The position numbers and the translations under genes were made by a program. The notes beneath the pieces were generated by a model, which had not been told where the DNA came from, searched no databases, and saw only the letters and a list, made by a program, of their open reading frames with translations. This document shows positions 16,753 to 26,152 of a stretch of DNA of 64,000 nucleotides, piece by piece (positions within the stretch are counted from its first letter, which is position 1; the number at the start of each line of letters is the position of its first letter). Source of the stretch: Sphingomonadaceae bacterium (GTDB taxonomy: Bacteria; Pseudomonadota; Alphaproteobacteria; Sphingomonadales; Sphingomonadaceae); contig CANGJB010000012.1 of NCBI GenBank assembly GCA_947453945.1, positions 1-64,000 of the forward strand, read 5' to 3'.

Positions 16753-17698
16753 TTCCGCGACCACGATGTCCTCGTGCTTGAGGGCGTATAACTCGGAGGT
16801 GGTCGGGCGGACAAACGAGTAGGTCGTGAAAAGGATCAGATCGTAGAGCTCATCCGTAATCGGAACGACACGAAGCTTTCGGTCATCAAGGATGGTCTTC
16901 GGGGTCTTGCCCTTGGCAGCCTCCCTGAGCTTTGCTTGGTGCTCTTTGGCGAGGTCTTTGGCGGCTTTGCGGATGTTGGTGTAGACGCACTCCTTACGGG
17001 GCACGAGCGGATAGAACGGGAAGTAAGACCTGGGATTATCGCGCTGCCGCGTTCTTGGCGTTGCGGGGACGGAATCGATCACGCCGTCCAGCATCGCAAC
17101 CTTCATCACGTTCCGGAACGTCGCCGTCAGCATATTGCGGGTGGAGGATGACAGGTCGGGACGCTTCTTGCCGATCCGGTCGAGGTGTTCGAGGAAATCC
17201 TTGGTCCTGATCTCCGTGATATCGTGATGCTTGAACGCCTCCATCAAGCCCCACTCCTTGTTTTCGATGAAGCTGGCGATGGTCTTGGTGTAGTTGGCGT
17301 TGCGCTCGCCTTGGGCGGCGAGGCGGTCCATCTTGTCGATCAGGCGGCGGCAATAATAGTTGAAGGTCCGGTCCTTCGGGACGGGAGGCTTGGTCCCCAG
17401 CAGGTCGATCGCAAGCTGCTCGGCAAAGGCACGAGCCTTTATCTTGGAGGTTTCACGGGAGCTACGGACGGTGTTGCGCTGGGTGCGGCTGTCCCAGATC
17501 CTCGCGTACCAATACGGGCTCGCTCGCGTCTTGTAGATTGCTACCCCGCGCCGGATGGTTGTAATCTCGCCGTCGAGCGAATGTTTGGATTTTTTCAAGC
17601 CTATCAAGCCCTTGCAAACCTGCCGAAACCTCGATAAAAGTAATAAACTAAATCAATAAACCAGTAAATAACCTATTGAAAAATAAGGTGCACTCCTA

Positions 17699-17745
17699 AA
17701 CTTTTAATCAGTAGGTCGCTGGTTCGAACCCAGCAGGGCTCACCA
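17699..17745 (+). other. att: Attachment site: second 47-bp tRNA-Lys(UUU) 3'-half copy
   Basis: Identical over 47 bases to 14016-14062, starting at AACTTTTAATC and ending at the CCA. It again lacks the tRNA 5' half. It bounds the decayed island on its right side. To its right lie an older integrase fragment and then apparently chromosomal genes. Confidence 0.9.
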
Positions 17746-17872
17746 TTGTTTCAAGCACTTAAGTCGTGGAAGCGACCGTCGCGCTAGGCGCGGCGGTCCG
17801 CTAGGCATCATATATGCATCAGGCTGCCGATCCCGGTTGTTCCTATGAGCCGCGCAACCTCAGGCAGCAGCG

Positions 17873-18193
17873 TCACTGTTTCCAGTCAGGACTGGAAGCA
17901 AGCTGTCGTGCATGGCGATGTCCATGCTGCTAAGGCGCATGGACCGCGACGCGATCACCGTGCACGGCTTCCGTTCAACGTTTCGCGACTGGGCAGGGAA
18001 AAGCACCTCGTTCCCGCGCGAGGTGATTGAGCATGCCATGGCGCACCAACTCGCCGACAAGGCCGAGGCGGCGTATCAGCGCGGCACGCTGTTCCCAAAG
18101 CGTGTGAAGCTCCTGGCCGCGTGGGCGGCCTACTGTGCCTCGCCGGTCGCCGATGGAAGAAACATCGTTGGTATCCGGGCGGAGGCTCGCTAG
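17873..18193 (+). pseudogene. C-terminal remnant of a P4-type integrase
   Basis: The reading frame gives SLFPVRTGSKLSCMAMSMLL, then HGFRSTFRDWAGKSTSFPRE, EHAMAHQLADKAEAAYQRG and a terminal KRVKLLAAWAAYC, which is the C-terminal quarter of a P4-like integrase. The HGFR catalytic pair is present. The Tyr position is occupied within AAYQRG, but the N-terminal three quarters are gone. An ATG at 17912 gives a 93-residue open frame. It lies outside the att-bounded islands, so it probably stems from an older insertion at the same tRNA. Confidence 0.85.
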
Positions 18194-18610
18194 CGCCCTT
18201 AGCAGAGGAGGTCTCCGCCCACCGTTTTAGCCCACGCCGCCATTTGTAGCCCATTCAAGCGACCGGTTTCAGCGATCACCGAGCGCGCCGCGCTACGCCA
18301 AGGTCGGATGGGTGGTCGCCTTGTCCGAAGCGAGGGAGTCTGGCTCTGCCAGCTATGCTTCGCTGCTCCGGTGGGTACGTATGGCGTGGTAGGGGATTTT
18401 GCAATACCGACCCGGTTGGGCGCCGCCATGGCGATGTGCGGGGCAGGCAGGCGAATGGATGAGCCGGGAGATATGGATGCACCAGCGCGGGCGAACGTTC
18501 GGTTGACCTCGCAGGACCCGCAACCCGCCGAACGTGCGTTTGACTTGGGAGCAGAACCAGATTGTGCAACGGCACTGCAGCCTGATGCACGGCTGATCCA
18601 AGGCTCGCCG
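18194..18610. other. Intergenic region upstream of the TonB receptor gene, no supported gene
   Basis: The receptor frame is open upstream to 18308, but the signal peptide places the start at 18611. I found no recognisable second gene, terminator or clear promoter. It should hold the receptor promoter. Confidence 0.5.
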
Positions 18611-21079
18611 ATGCTCCTTCGAACGTTCCAGCATGGCCGGTTGGCTGCCGCGGTGGCGGGATTTGCGATTGCCCTTTCATGGGCGATCCCCTCATCGGCA
18701 AAGTCGGCCAGGTCTGCCGGAAGCGATTTTCCTGCCGCCCCCTTGCCCGACGCACTGCGCGAGGTCAGCGCCCGGTTTGGCATATCCGTCGGGGTTGAGG
18801 GGCCAATCCCCGCGATCATGACCCGGCCCGTCCACGATGCGCGCCAAGCATCGGACGCGCTTGCCCAGATGCTGGACCACAGCGGGTATGTTGCGCGGAG
18901 AATCGGTAAAAATCTGTGGCGCATCGAGATCGCGTTCGCCGCCCCCGGGCCGGCCCGTCAGGTCAAAAGGTCCATTGTCCGCGTGCCCTCCCCTGCACCT
19001 GCGGTCATCGGGGTAGGAGACATCGTGGTCACCGCAAGCAAGACGGCAAGCCGGATCGCGATGTTGCCGCGCGCCATAGCGGTCTTGCCGTTCGGGGAAG
19101 ACGAACAGGGTTCCCCTTCGACCGCCAGCAGCGCCGTCGCGCGCGGTACCGATGGCCTGGTGCTGACGGCGCTCGGTGCAGGCAACAATCGCATGTTCCT
19201 GCGCGGCGTTGCCGATACCCCGCTAAACGGCTCCAGCCAGTCGCCGGTCGCAGTCGTGTTCAACGGCGAAAGGCTGACTTTTTCCGCGCCCGATCCAGAC
19301 CTCAGGCTGGTTGATGTCGAGCGGGTCGAATTGCTCAAGGGCCCGCAGGGATCGCTGTATGGTACCGGCGCGCTGGGCGGGATTTATCAGATTGTGCCAA
19401 AGCCGGTGCGGCTTGACCGGAGCGAGGCCATGGTGTCGGCCGGGGGCACAGCCAATGGCATCGGCCGCCTGGGTGCTCTTGGTTCGGCCATGATCAACCT
19501 GCCGGTGATCGCGGACGGCGTCGGCTTGCGGCTGGTCGGCTATGGCGAGCTTGATCCGGGCTGGATCACGACCGCAACGCGCCAGACAACCAACCGGAGC
19601 AGGGTGACAGGGGCGCGGGGCGATCTGGCCATTGTTCCAGGTCCCGGTTGGCGGATCGACCTTTCGGGCCTTGCGCAGCGCATCCGCGCCGATGACAGCC
19701 AGTATGTCTATGAACGTGGCAAACGCTCCAGACCTTATCAGCAAGCAGAACCACACCTGACCGAAATCGCGCATGCGGCCTTCAAGTTGAGCGGTGCGGT
19801 CGGGGGCGTCCATCTCGATGCGACTTCAGGGTTTACGTGGCATCATGTGCGCGCCACGCTCGATGCCGCGATCGGGGCCTCTGCGCTGGGAGCAGCGCTG
19901 GGCGTCGATGTACCGAGCCTGTTCAACGACAACCGCCAGTTCCGGCTCTGGGAAAGCGAGCTTCGCCTTTCGGGACACGTGGCCGGAGCGAGCTGGCTGA
20001 TCGGCGCGGCACATACCGAATCGCGTGACCATCAATTGCGCAACCTGACGGGTACGAGCGCCGTCGAGGATCCCGATACGGAGGGAGACGCGGCCATCCG
20101 CCAAGCGGTCCCGGCGATGATCATGCTGCCAGCTCCCGTGGCCACGATGAGCGAAGATGTGGCCGTTGACGTAAGCGTGCGCAACGCGTTCGATACCGGT
20201 GTATTTGCGACGGTCACCCTGCCGATTGCCCATAATCTCGACATCGAGGGCGGAGCGCGGCTCTTTGTCAGCGTGCAACAAGTGCAGCGCACCGTCGAGG
20301 AGGTTTCCGGCGACCAGCGCACGGTCAAGCGGGGGTTCAGCCCGGCCGGGGCCCTCTTCTGGCACCCGCATGACGGCCAGTTATTGTTCATCCGCTACGG
20401 CGAGGCTTTCCGCCAGGGAGGGCTGACCTTTGGCGAAGATGGTCAGGCGAGCGCATTCGCCGGCGATCGCCTTGCCACTCTCGAAGCCGGTTGGCGCGGG
20501 GAGCATGGCAAGCTGACCTTCGATGCCGCAGCTTTCATCACCTGGTGGCACGACATGCAGGCCGATGCGCTCCAGTCAAACGGCCTGGTGGAAACGCAGA
20601 ACGTCGGCCGTGCCCGGATCGAAGGGAGCGAGTTGGGCATGACGCTGCAGCTGGCACATGACTGGCAGATCGCTGCCGGCGGCACGGTGCAACGCGCGAG
20701 GTTGATCCGCAATGCCGCAGGGGTGTCGTTGGTCAATGCGCACCTGCCGATGATCCCGGACTACACGGTGCGTGCAGGGCTCGATCATGCGTTTACCCTG
20801 CTGGGTGGGCAGGGTGATGTCCGGCTGTCATTGCGCTGGCTGGGCCCGGCACGCCTGAGCTTCGATCCAAAGCTGGATCTTCCGACCGGCAATGTCCTTG
20901 AAACCGCGCTGGCCGCGTCCCTGCGGTGGGACCGCACGTGCCTGTCGCTGGCCATCGACAACCTGCTGAGCCGCACCGGAAACGCATTTTCATATGGGAA
21001 TCCGTTTCGCCTGGCGACGCCGCAATACACGCCGCAGGCCCCTGTCAGGGCCACGGTGATGCTGACCTATCACCTTTGA
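18611..21079 (+). CDS. TonB-dependent outer-membrane receptor with STN signalling domain (FecA-like)
   Basis: An 822-residue protein. The signal peptide (RLAAAVAGFAIALSWAIPSS) is followed by an STN domain at about 38-105 (PLPDALREVSARFGISVGVE). A linker, a plug domain from about 140 (GDIVVTASKTASRIA; RVELLKGPQGSLYGTGALGG) and a 22-strand barrel ending in an aromatic-rich last strand (RATVMLTYHL) follow. The STN domain normally contacts a FecR-type anti-sigma factor, and both an ECF sigma gene and a fecR gene follow directly. Inferred role: uptake of a bulky substrate with transcriptional signalling. Ligand unknown. I chose the ATG at 18611 for the signal peptide. Confidence 0.92.
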   Translation: MLLRTFQHGRLAAAVAGFAIALSWAIPSSAKSARSAGSDFPAAPLPDALREVSARFGISVGVEGPIPAIMTRPVHDARQASDALAQMLDHSGYVARRIGKNLWRIEIAFAAPGPARQVKRSIVRVPSPAPAVIGVGDIVVTASKTASRIAMLPRAIAVLPFGEDEQGSPSTASSAVARGTDGLVLTALGAGNNRMFLRGVADTPLNGSSQSPVAVVFNGERLTFSAPDPDLRLVDVERVELLKGPQGSLYGTGALGGIYQIVPKPVRLDRSEAMVSAGGTANGIGRLGALGSAMINLPVIADGVGLRLVGYGELDPGWITTATRQTTNRSRVTGARGDLAIVPGPGWRIDLSGLAQRIRADDSQYVYERGKRSRPYQQAEPHLTEIAHAAFKLSGAVGGVHLDATSGFTWHHVRATLDAAIGASALGAALGVDVPSLFNDNRQFRLWESELRLSGHVAGASWLIGAAHTESRDHQLRNLTGTSAVEDPDTEGDAAIRQAVPAMIMLPAPVATMSEDVAVDVSVRNAFDTGVFATVTLPIAHNLDIEGGARLFVSVQQVQRTVEEVSGDQRTVKRGFSPAGALFWHPHDGQLLFIRYGEAFRQGGLTFGEDGQASAFAGDRLATLEAGWRGEHGKLTFDAAAFITWWHDMQADALQSNGLVETQNVGRARIEGSELGMTLQLAHDWQIAAGGTVQRARLIRNAAGVSLVNAHLPMIPDYTVRAGLDHAFTLLGGQGDVRLSLRWLGPARLSFDPKLDLPTGNVLETALAASLRWDRTCLSLAIDNLLSRTGNAFSYGNPFRLATPQYTPQAPVRATVMLTYHL

Positions 21080-21099
21080 ATGGTGCGGAAAATCACCTG

Positions 21100-21669
21100 A
21101 TGCAAACCGATGCGGACGAACGGCCTGCGACATCGGCGAATGCAGGGCTCTATGCCGTGTTCACGGCGGAGCGTGCGGCGCTCCTGCGGTTTTTGCGGGC
21201 GCGGAGTGCGGATCCGGCCGACGCGGACGATCTGTTGCAAGACTTATGGGTCAGGATCGGTTCTGCATCACCCGGTCCGGTCGGGAATGCCAGAGCCTAC
21301 CTTTTCCGCATGGCCAACAATCTGGCACTCGATGCACGGCGCGCCCGCGGACGCGCGATGACGCGGGATCGCGGCTGGCTGGCTGCTGAGGGCGTGGACG
21401 AAGCCCTACCCGAAATGCGCGCCGATCCGGCACCCGATGCCGAAGCGCTGCTGATGCAGCAGCAGGAACTGCGTTTACTGCACGAGGCGATTGCCGCCCT
21501 GCCCGCAGGGGCAGGCCGAGCCTTGCGCCTGCACCGGATTGAGGGCCTCGCCCAGGCAGAAGTGGCGCAAATCATGGGCATCAGCCGCAGCGGCGTGGAA
21601 AAGCATCTGGTCGTGGCTCTGCGCCATCTACGTAGAATTCTGCCACCCATGGTTAATGCGGACTGCTGA
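21100..21669 (+). CDS. ECF sigma factor, FecI-like
   Basis: A 189-residue sigma-70 family protein. Region 2 reads ADPADADDLLQDLWVRIG, with RAYLFRMANNLALD. Region 4 reads LHRIEGLAQAEVAQIMGISR, then SGVEKHLVVALRHLRR, the HTH for the -35 element. It lies 20 bp after the receptor stop and 65 bp before fecR. Known FecI systems usually have sigma, anti-sigma, receptor; here the receptor comes first. It probably directs transcription of this locus when the receptor is loaded. Confidence 0.92.
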   Translation: MQTDADERPATSANAGLYAVFTAERAALLRFLRARSADPADADDLLQDLWVRIGSASPGPVGNARAYLFRMANNLALDARRARGRAMTRDRGWLAAEGVDEALPEMRADPAPDAEALLMQQQELRLLHEAIAALPAGAGRALRLHRIEGLAQAEVAQIMGISRSGVEKHLVVALRHLRRILPPMVNADC

Positions 21670-21734
21670 TATGGCAAATTCGCGACGTCTGACGACGATG
21701 GCCATGATCGGCGATCATCCTCCGGCAAGGACTA

Positions 21735-22703
21735 ATGGCAATTTCCGCTGGCAATCACCTCCCGGAGGACATGATCTTAAAGGCTGCGCAATGGCACATT
21801 GCAAGCAGCGCTGAAGCCATGGATTGGGATGGCTTCACGCATTGGCTGGAAGCCGATCCGCGCCACCGTGCGGCCTATGATGAAATTGCCATGGCCGATG
21901 CTCTGCTGGTCGATCACGCCTCGGCGTTAGTAGCGCCCTTCGCTGCAGAGATGGAAACGACCGAGACCGAACCGGGCGAGGCGCCAGCGCATCGGTGGCG
22001 ATTGCTGGCGGCAAGTGCGCTGGTGGCAGCATCGCTGGCGTTGGTCGTGGGCCTGCCGGTCTGGCACTCGACCGCCGCACTGGTCACCGTGTCGCAAGAC
22101 GCCCCCCGCGACGTGGCGCTGGCGGACGGATCGCACATCACGCTGGCACCGCACAGCCGTTTGGCCGTGGCCGGTGAACAGCTCGCGATTGAAGGCGAGG
22201 CCCGTTTCGCCATTCGCCACGATCCGTCACGCGCTCTGCGGGTGAGCGCCGGGCCTTTGACGATCGAGGACATCGGCACCGCTTTCGACGTCGTGGCCGA
22301 CCGGACAGGCGTACGGGTCGCCGTGCACGAAGGTAAAGTCGTTGTACGCCGCGCTGCGCCCGCCGCTGCCGTGGAACTCGGCGCAGGCGATGGCGTGATC
22401 TATGGCGAAGGCAGCGGTCTGCGCCAGGTACCCGGAGCGGGGCTTGGCCTTGCTGCATGGCGCAGCGGATCGCTTAGCTACGTCGATGTCCCGCTGCGTG
22501 TGGTGGCCGAAGACATCACGCGGCTGACCGGCATGCCGCTGACCGTGTCGCCCGAATTGCAGGAACGCCGCTTCTCCGGTTCGCTGGCGGTGACCACGGG
22601 GGCCCGCACGGCGCGCGATCTTGCGTCGATCATGAACCTGCGCGTGGAACTGGTCGGCAAAACCCTGAAGCTTCAGGCCACAGCGGCTCCGGTCGCGCGC
22701 TAA
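21735..22703 (+). CDS. FecR-family anti-sigma / signal-transfer protein
   Basis: A 322-residue inner-membrane protein. The N-terminal cytoplasmic domain (AAQWHIASSAEAMDWDGFTH, with HWLEADPRHRAAYDE) is the DUF4880-type FecR N-terminus that binds the sigma factor. One membrane segment lies at about 90-110 (LLAASALVAASLALVVGLPV). The periplasmic FecR domain follows (VALADGSHITLAPHSRLAV; IGTAFDVVADRTGVRVAVHE). A C-terminal STN-like region (LSYVDVPLRVVAEDITRLTG) is expected to meet the receptor STN domain. It completes the receptor-sigma-anti-sigma relay. Confidence 0.92.
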   Translation: MAISAGNHLPEDMILKAAQWHIASSAEAMDWDGFTHWLEADPRHRAAYDEIAMADALLVDHASALVAPFAAEMETTETEPGEAPAHRWRLLAASALVAASLALVVGLPVWHSTAALVTVSQDAPRDVALADGSHITLAPHSRLAVAGEQLAIEGEARFAIRHDPSRALRVSAGPLTIEDIGTAFDVVADRTGVRVAVHEGKVVVRRAAPAAAVELGAGDGVIYGEGSGLRQVPGAGLGLAAWRSGSLSYVDVPLRVVAEDITRLTGMPLTVSPELQERRFSGSLAVTTGARTARDLASIMNLRVELVGKTLKLQATAAPVAR

Positions 22704-22851
22704 GGTTTATTTCACTTAAGGCTGCTTGCATAATTTTTGGTAAGCGGGCGGGCGCTAGCTGAGGGTCTGCAAGGTTGATGGCGTCATAGCGTTTGACAGC
22801 AATATCGACCAGCCCGTTGCAAGATGGGCGAATCATCTGGGGTATGCAGCG

Positions 22852-23298
22852 ATGGCGACAACGGTCAATCTCACGGTCAACGGGCTGGCACGAACGGTCA
22901 CTGTCGACAGTCTCGACACGCCGCTGCTCTGGGTGCTGCGCGACGTGCTGGGGTTGACCGGCACGAAATACGGCTGCGGCATTGAAATCTGCGGCGCCTG
23001 CACGGTCATCGCCAACGGTCAGGCCATCAAGACCTGTGACACCAGCGTTGGCGAAGTCGCGGGCGGCACCATCATGACCGTCGAGGGGCTCGCCAATGAT
23101 GCCGATGGCAAGAAGGCGCAGGCCGCATGGATCGCCGCGCAAGTCCCGCAATGCGGTTATTGCCAGTCCGGTTTCCTGATGGCTACCGTCGCCGCGATGA
23201 AGGCCGGGCATCATGGCAGCAGCATTGCCGGTGAGCTCAGCAATGTCTGCCTGTGCGGCACCTACCCCCGCATCGCCAAGGCGATCAGCACCCTTTGA
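22852..23298 (+). CDS. iorA: (2Fe-2S) small subunit of a molybdenum hydroxylase (IorA-like)
   Basis: A 148-residue iron-sulphur protein of the xanthine dehydrogenase superfamily. The N-terminal plant-type ferredoxin cluster ligands are YGCGIEICGACTV plus a further Cys. The C-terminal all-helical cluster shows CGYCQSGFLM and NVCLCGTYPRI. Length and motifs match the alpha subunit of isoquinoline 1-oxidoreductase. It passes electrons from the Mo subunit encoded 28 bp downstream. The 148 bp upstream contain a TTGACA (22793-22798) without a convincing -10. The name reflects family, not a proven substrate. Confidence 0.85.
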   Translation: MATTVNLTVNGLARTVTVDSLDTPLLWVLRDVLGLTGTKYGCGIEICGACTVIANGQAIKTCDTSVGEVAGGTIMTVEGLANDADGKKAQAAWIAAQVPQCGYCQSGFLMATVAAMKAGHHGSSIAGELSNVCLCGTYPRIAKAISTL

Positions 23299-23326
23299 GT
23301 AAACCGCGACAGCAGAGGAGCCGATA

Positions 23327-25513
23327 ATGGCCGAAGCCTCAGATCTTACCACGACACGCCGCGGTTTCATTGCAGGTGGAGCCGCAACGGTTGCCGCCTC
23401 GGCGCTGGTCGTGCCACTCGTCATGCAGTCATCGGCCAATCTGGCCGGCTCCAATGCGGTCGCTGACGCGGGTCTCGTGCCTGCTCCGGGAAGCCCGCTT
23501 GGCGCCTATCTCAAGATCGACAGCAACAACCTTGTCACTGTCATTACCGGGTCGACCGAAATGGGCCAGGGGATCATGTCCGGCATGGCGCAACTCGCCG
23601 CGGCCGAATTGAACCTCGATTGGACCAAGGTGCGGGGCGAACACTCGGTGACGACGGCGGCCAATGTCGCCAGCTTCGGCAATCCCTTGTTCGGCGCACA
23701 AGTCACCGGCGGCAGCACGAGCATGCGCGGCTGGTATCGGCCGATGCGTCAGGCTGCTGCCCAGGCGCGCGCGCTGCTGTTGACGGCCGCCTCGCAGCTT
23801 TACGGCGGCACATGGACGCTGGCCAGCGGTGGCCGGGTGGAGCAGAACGGGGTCTTCCACACCTTTGCCGAGCTGGTGGCGAAGGCCGCAACATTACCCA
23901 TGCCAGCAGCGCAGCCTTTGCTCGACAGCGGCGGCCTTGTCGGGAAGGCGCTGCCCCGGCTGGATATCCCAGCCAAGGTGAACGGCTCGGCTATTTTCGG
24001 TATCGACGTGGTCCTGCCCGGCATGGTGTATGCCACAACGGTCCATTGTCCCACGCTCGGCGGCACCGTAAAGACGATGCCGACACAGGCAAGCGGCGCA
24101 AAACTGATCAATTTGACGACCGCGGTCGCCGTGGTGGCAAGCAATACCTATGCCGCTTTCAGCGCGGCCAAGGGCCTTGCGCTCAGCGTCGTCTGGACAT
24201 TGCCCACCAATCTGCCCCTTCTCGATACGACCAGCCTGTACAAGGCGGGCAGTGCCCTGCTGACCTCAACGAGCGTGGTGCCGCAAGTGGCTGAAACATC
24301 GGGCGATGCCGGCGCGGCCTTGGGCAGTGCGGCAAAGTCCATTGATGCGACCTACACCTTGCCGATGCTCGCCCACACTTATCTGGAAGTCATCAACTGC
24401 ACGGTGAAACCGACCTACACCGCAGGGGTGCTGACCGAGATCGAATTGTGGGTACCGACCCAGGCGCAGGGCTTCGTCTTACCCACGGTCGCCAAATTGA
24501 CCGGCCTGCCGATGACAGCCGTCAAAGTTCACACACCCTACATCGGCAGCGGCTTCGGCCGCAAGATCGAGCAGGACTACGTGACCGAGGCGGTGCAGAT
24601 CGCGCTGGCCATCGGCGGCCCCGTGAAGCTGACGTGGAGCCGCCCGCAGGACTTCTCGAACGACAAGTATCGGCCCGGCGCGCAAATCCGCGTCCGTTTG
24701 GGCGCAAATACGGCAGGCCTGCCGACTGCGCTGGTCTATCGCAACGTTTCCCTCTCAATCAATGCGCAGCGCAATCCGAGCAATCCCGAAGACACCGGCG
24801 CTGTCGCGGGTGCGGTGAGCCTGCCCTACGCCATTGCCAATCGCCAGATCGAATTCGTGCCCAACCCTTGCGCATTGCCGCTTGGCTACTGGCGATCGGT
24901 GGGCGAAAGCTACAACACTTTTGCGGTCGAGAGCGCGATCGACGAAATGGCCTTGCTGCTGAAGCAGGACCCGCTCACCTTCCGGCGCACCTTGCTCGCA
25001 GGAGACTCGCGTGGGCTCGGCGTTGTCAATGCTGTGGCCACCCTCGCCAACTGGGGCAAACCGGCAACCGGCAATGCCCAGGGGCTGGCCTTCCTGAAAG
25101 GCTTCGGCAGCTATATCGCCATCGTGGCCGAGGTTGGCAAAAGCGGCACCACGCTGCGTGTGAAAAAGCTTTCCGTCGCCATCGATTGCGGCACGGTGGT
25201 CAATCCGGACTCGGTGGCCTCGCAGCTGGAAGGCGGGTTGATCTATGGCATGGCCGCCACCTTGTGGCAGCAGGCCCTGTTCACCAACGGCGTGCCGGTT
25301 TCGAGCAATTTCAACAAATACCGCGTAGCCCGGATGAGCGATGTGCCGGTGATCGCTACAACGATCGTTCCCAGCACGCAGGACCCCGGCGGCGTTGGTG
25401 AAACCGGTGTCCCCTGCGTTGCCCCTGCGATCGCCAACGCGTGGGCCCGTTTGACGGGAATACGCCAGCGCTCGCTGCCGTTTTTCCCCGGCTCGACCAT
25501 GAGCGACGGCTGA
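23327..25513 (+). CDS. iorB: Molybdopterin-binding large subunit of a molybdenum hydroxylase (IorB-like)
   Basis: A 728-residue xanthine-dehydrogenase-family Mo subunit. A twin-arginine signal (TTRRGFIAGGAATVAASALV) at residues 7-30 suggests export of the assembled AB enzyme by Tat. Molybdopterin-contact motifs include GSTEMGQGIMSGMAQ, GSGFGRKIEQDYV and LGYWRSVGESYNTFAVE. The active-site Glu lies in GGVGETG near the C-terminus. Start ATG 23327 follows GAGGAGCC. It probably hydroxylates an N-heterocycle or aldehyde in the periplasm; the electron acceptor is unknown. The stop lies only 23 bases before the first type IV secretion gene. Confidence 0.87.
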   Translation: MAEASDLTTTRRGFIAGGAATVAASALVVPLVMQSSANLAGSNAVADAGLVPAPGSPLGAYLKIDSNNLVTVITGSTEMGQGIMSGMAQLAAAELNLDWTKVRGEHSVTTAANVASFGNPLFGAQVTGGSTSMRGWYRPMRQAAAQARALLLTAASQLYGGTWTLASGGRVEQNGVFHTFAELVAKAATLPMPAAQPLLDSGGLVGKALPRLDIPAKVNGSAIFGIDVVLPGMVYATTVHCPTLGGTVKTMPTQASGAKLINLTTAVAVVASNTYAAFSAAKGLALSVVWTLPTNLPLLDTTSLYKAGSALLTSTSVVPQVAETSGDAGAALGSAAKSIDATYTLPMLAHTYLEVINCTVKPTYTAGVLTEIELWVPTQAQGFVLPTVAKLTGLPMTAVKVHTPYIGSGFGRKIEQDYVTEAVQIALAIGGPVKLTWSRPQDFSNDKYRPGAQIRVRLGANTAGLPTALVYRNVSLSINAQRNPSNPEDTGAVAGAVSLPYAIANRQIEFVPNPCALPLGYWRSVGESYNTFAVESAIDEMALLLKQDPLTFRRTLLAGDSRGLGVVNAVATLANWGKPATGNAQGLAFLKGFGSYIAIVAEVGKSGTTLRVKKLSVAIDCGTVVNPDSVASQLEGGLIYGMAATLWQQALFTNGVPVSSNFNKYRVARMSDVPVIATTIVPSTQDPGGVGETGVPCVAPAIANAWARLTGIRQRSLPFFPGSTMSDG

Positions 25514-25536
25514 TATTGGTGGCAAATACCTGGCTC

Positions 25537-26139
25537 ATGGCAGTACCCCTTGTGAGAACTATGCTTGCATTCGCGCTCCTCGTGCCGGGGGCGTCGGCCC
25601 GTGCGGACGTGTTCGAATTCGGATATGACGGTGCATTCGCCCGGATAGACCGCGTGGGCACACCGGAGACAGCCGCGCCGTCCAGCTCTGTGCCATCGAG
25701 GCAGCTGGATGAACTGACAGGGCCGGCCCGCGCGCGAACAATTCTGGCGGCCATCACCACGCTGTCGCGCCGGCACAGTCTGAACCCTGCGCTGGTCGAG
25801 GCCGTGGCCTGGGAGGAATCGCGGTTGCATCCCGGCGCGTTGTCGCCAAAGGGCGCCATTGGCGTCATGCAACTGATGCCCGCCACGGCCGCGCGCCTCG
25901 GCGTCAACCCGCACGACTGGCGCACCAATGTAGCGGGCGGCATCGCGTTGCTGTCCAGCCTGCTGCGCCGTTACGACAACAACCTGATCAAGGCTTTGGC
26001 CGCCTACAATGCGGGCACCACCGCGGTGGATCGCTATAACGGCGTGCCGCCATGGCGGGAAACCCGCGCCTATGTCGCTGCGGTATTGGAGCGGCTGGCA
26101 AGTCGTGCCATGCAGACCAACACAAGACCTGCCGGATAA
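25537..26139 (+). CDS. virB1: VirB1-type lytic transglycosylase of a type IV secretion system
   Basis: A 200-residue SLT-family muramidase. The signal peptide (RTMLAFALLVPGASARA) is followed from about residue 75 by the SLT domain: VEAVAWEESRLHPGALSPKG has the catalytic Glu in EES; GVMQLMPATAARLGV and ALAAYNAGTTAVDRY are hallmarks of the family. It opens the peptidoglycan for the secretion channel. The start could also be ATG 25561. It is the first of eight tightly packed vir genes and begins 23 bases after the Mo-hydroxylase stop. Confidence 0.87.
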   Translation: MAVPLVRTMLAFALLVPGASARADVFEFGYDGAFARIDRVGTPETAAPSSSVPSRQLDELTGPARARTILAAITTLSRRHSLNPALVEAVAWEESRLHPGALSPKGAIGVMQLMPATAARLGVNPHDWRTNVAGGIALLSSLLRRYDNNLIKALAAYNAGTTAVDRYNGVPPWRETRAYVAAVLERLASRAMQTNTRPAG

Positions 26140-26152
26140 CGAGGGGACCACG

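Larger units (their letters stand above)
16570..17607 (-). pseudogene. Chimeric, truncated tyrosine integrase gene
   Basis: The 345-codon frame begins like a phage integrase (IYKTRASPYWYARIWDSRTQ arm-binding domain, then a core-binding domain) and reaches the start of the catalytic domain (FTTYSFVRPTTSELYALKHEDI). It then runs into a patch copied from another integrase (RRYTIGKHGALTPDQAR) and ends in unrelated sequence. The catalytic H-x-x-R and Tyr regions are absent, so it cannot recombine DNA. The start is uncertain (TTG at 17607). It faces away from the adjacent att repeat at 17699, mirroring the intact integrase and its repeat at 14016. Confidence 0.85.

Noticed and set aside
22793..22798. 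TTGACA as a -35 promoter box of iorA
   Set aside because: No acceptable -10 hexamer at 16-18 bases; too weak to list as a promoter.
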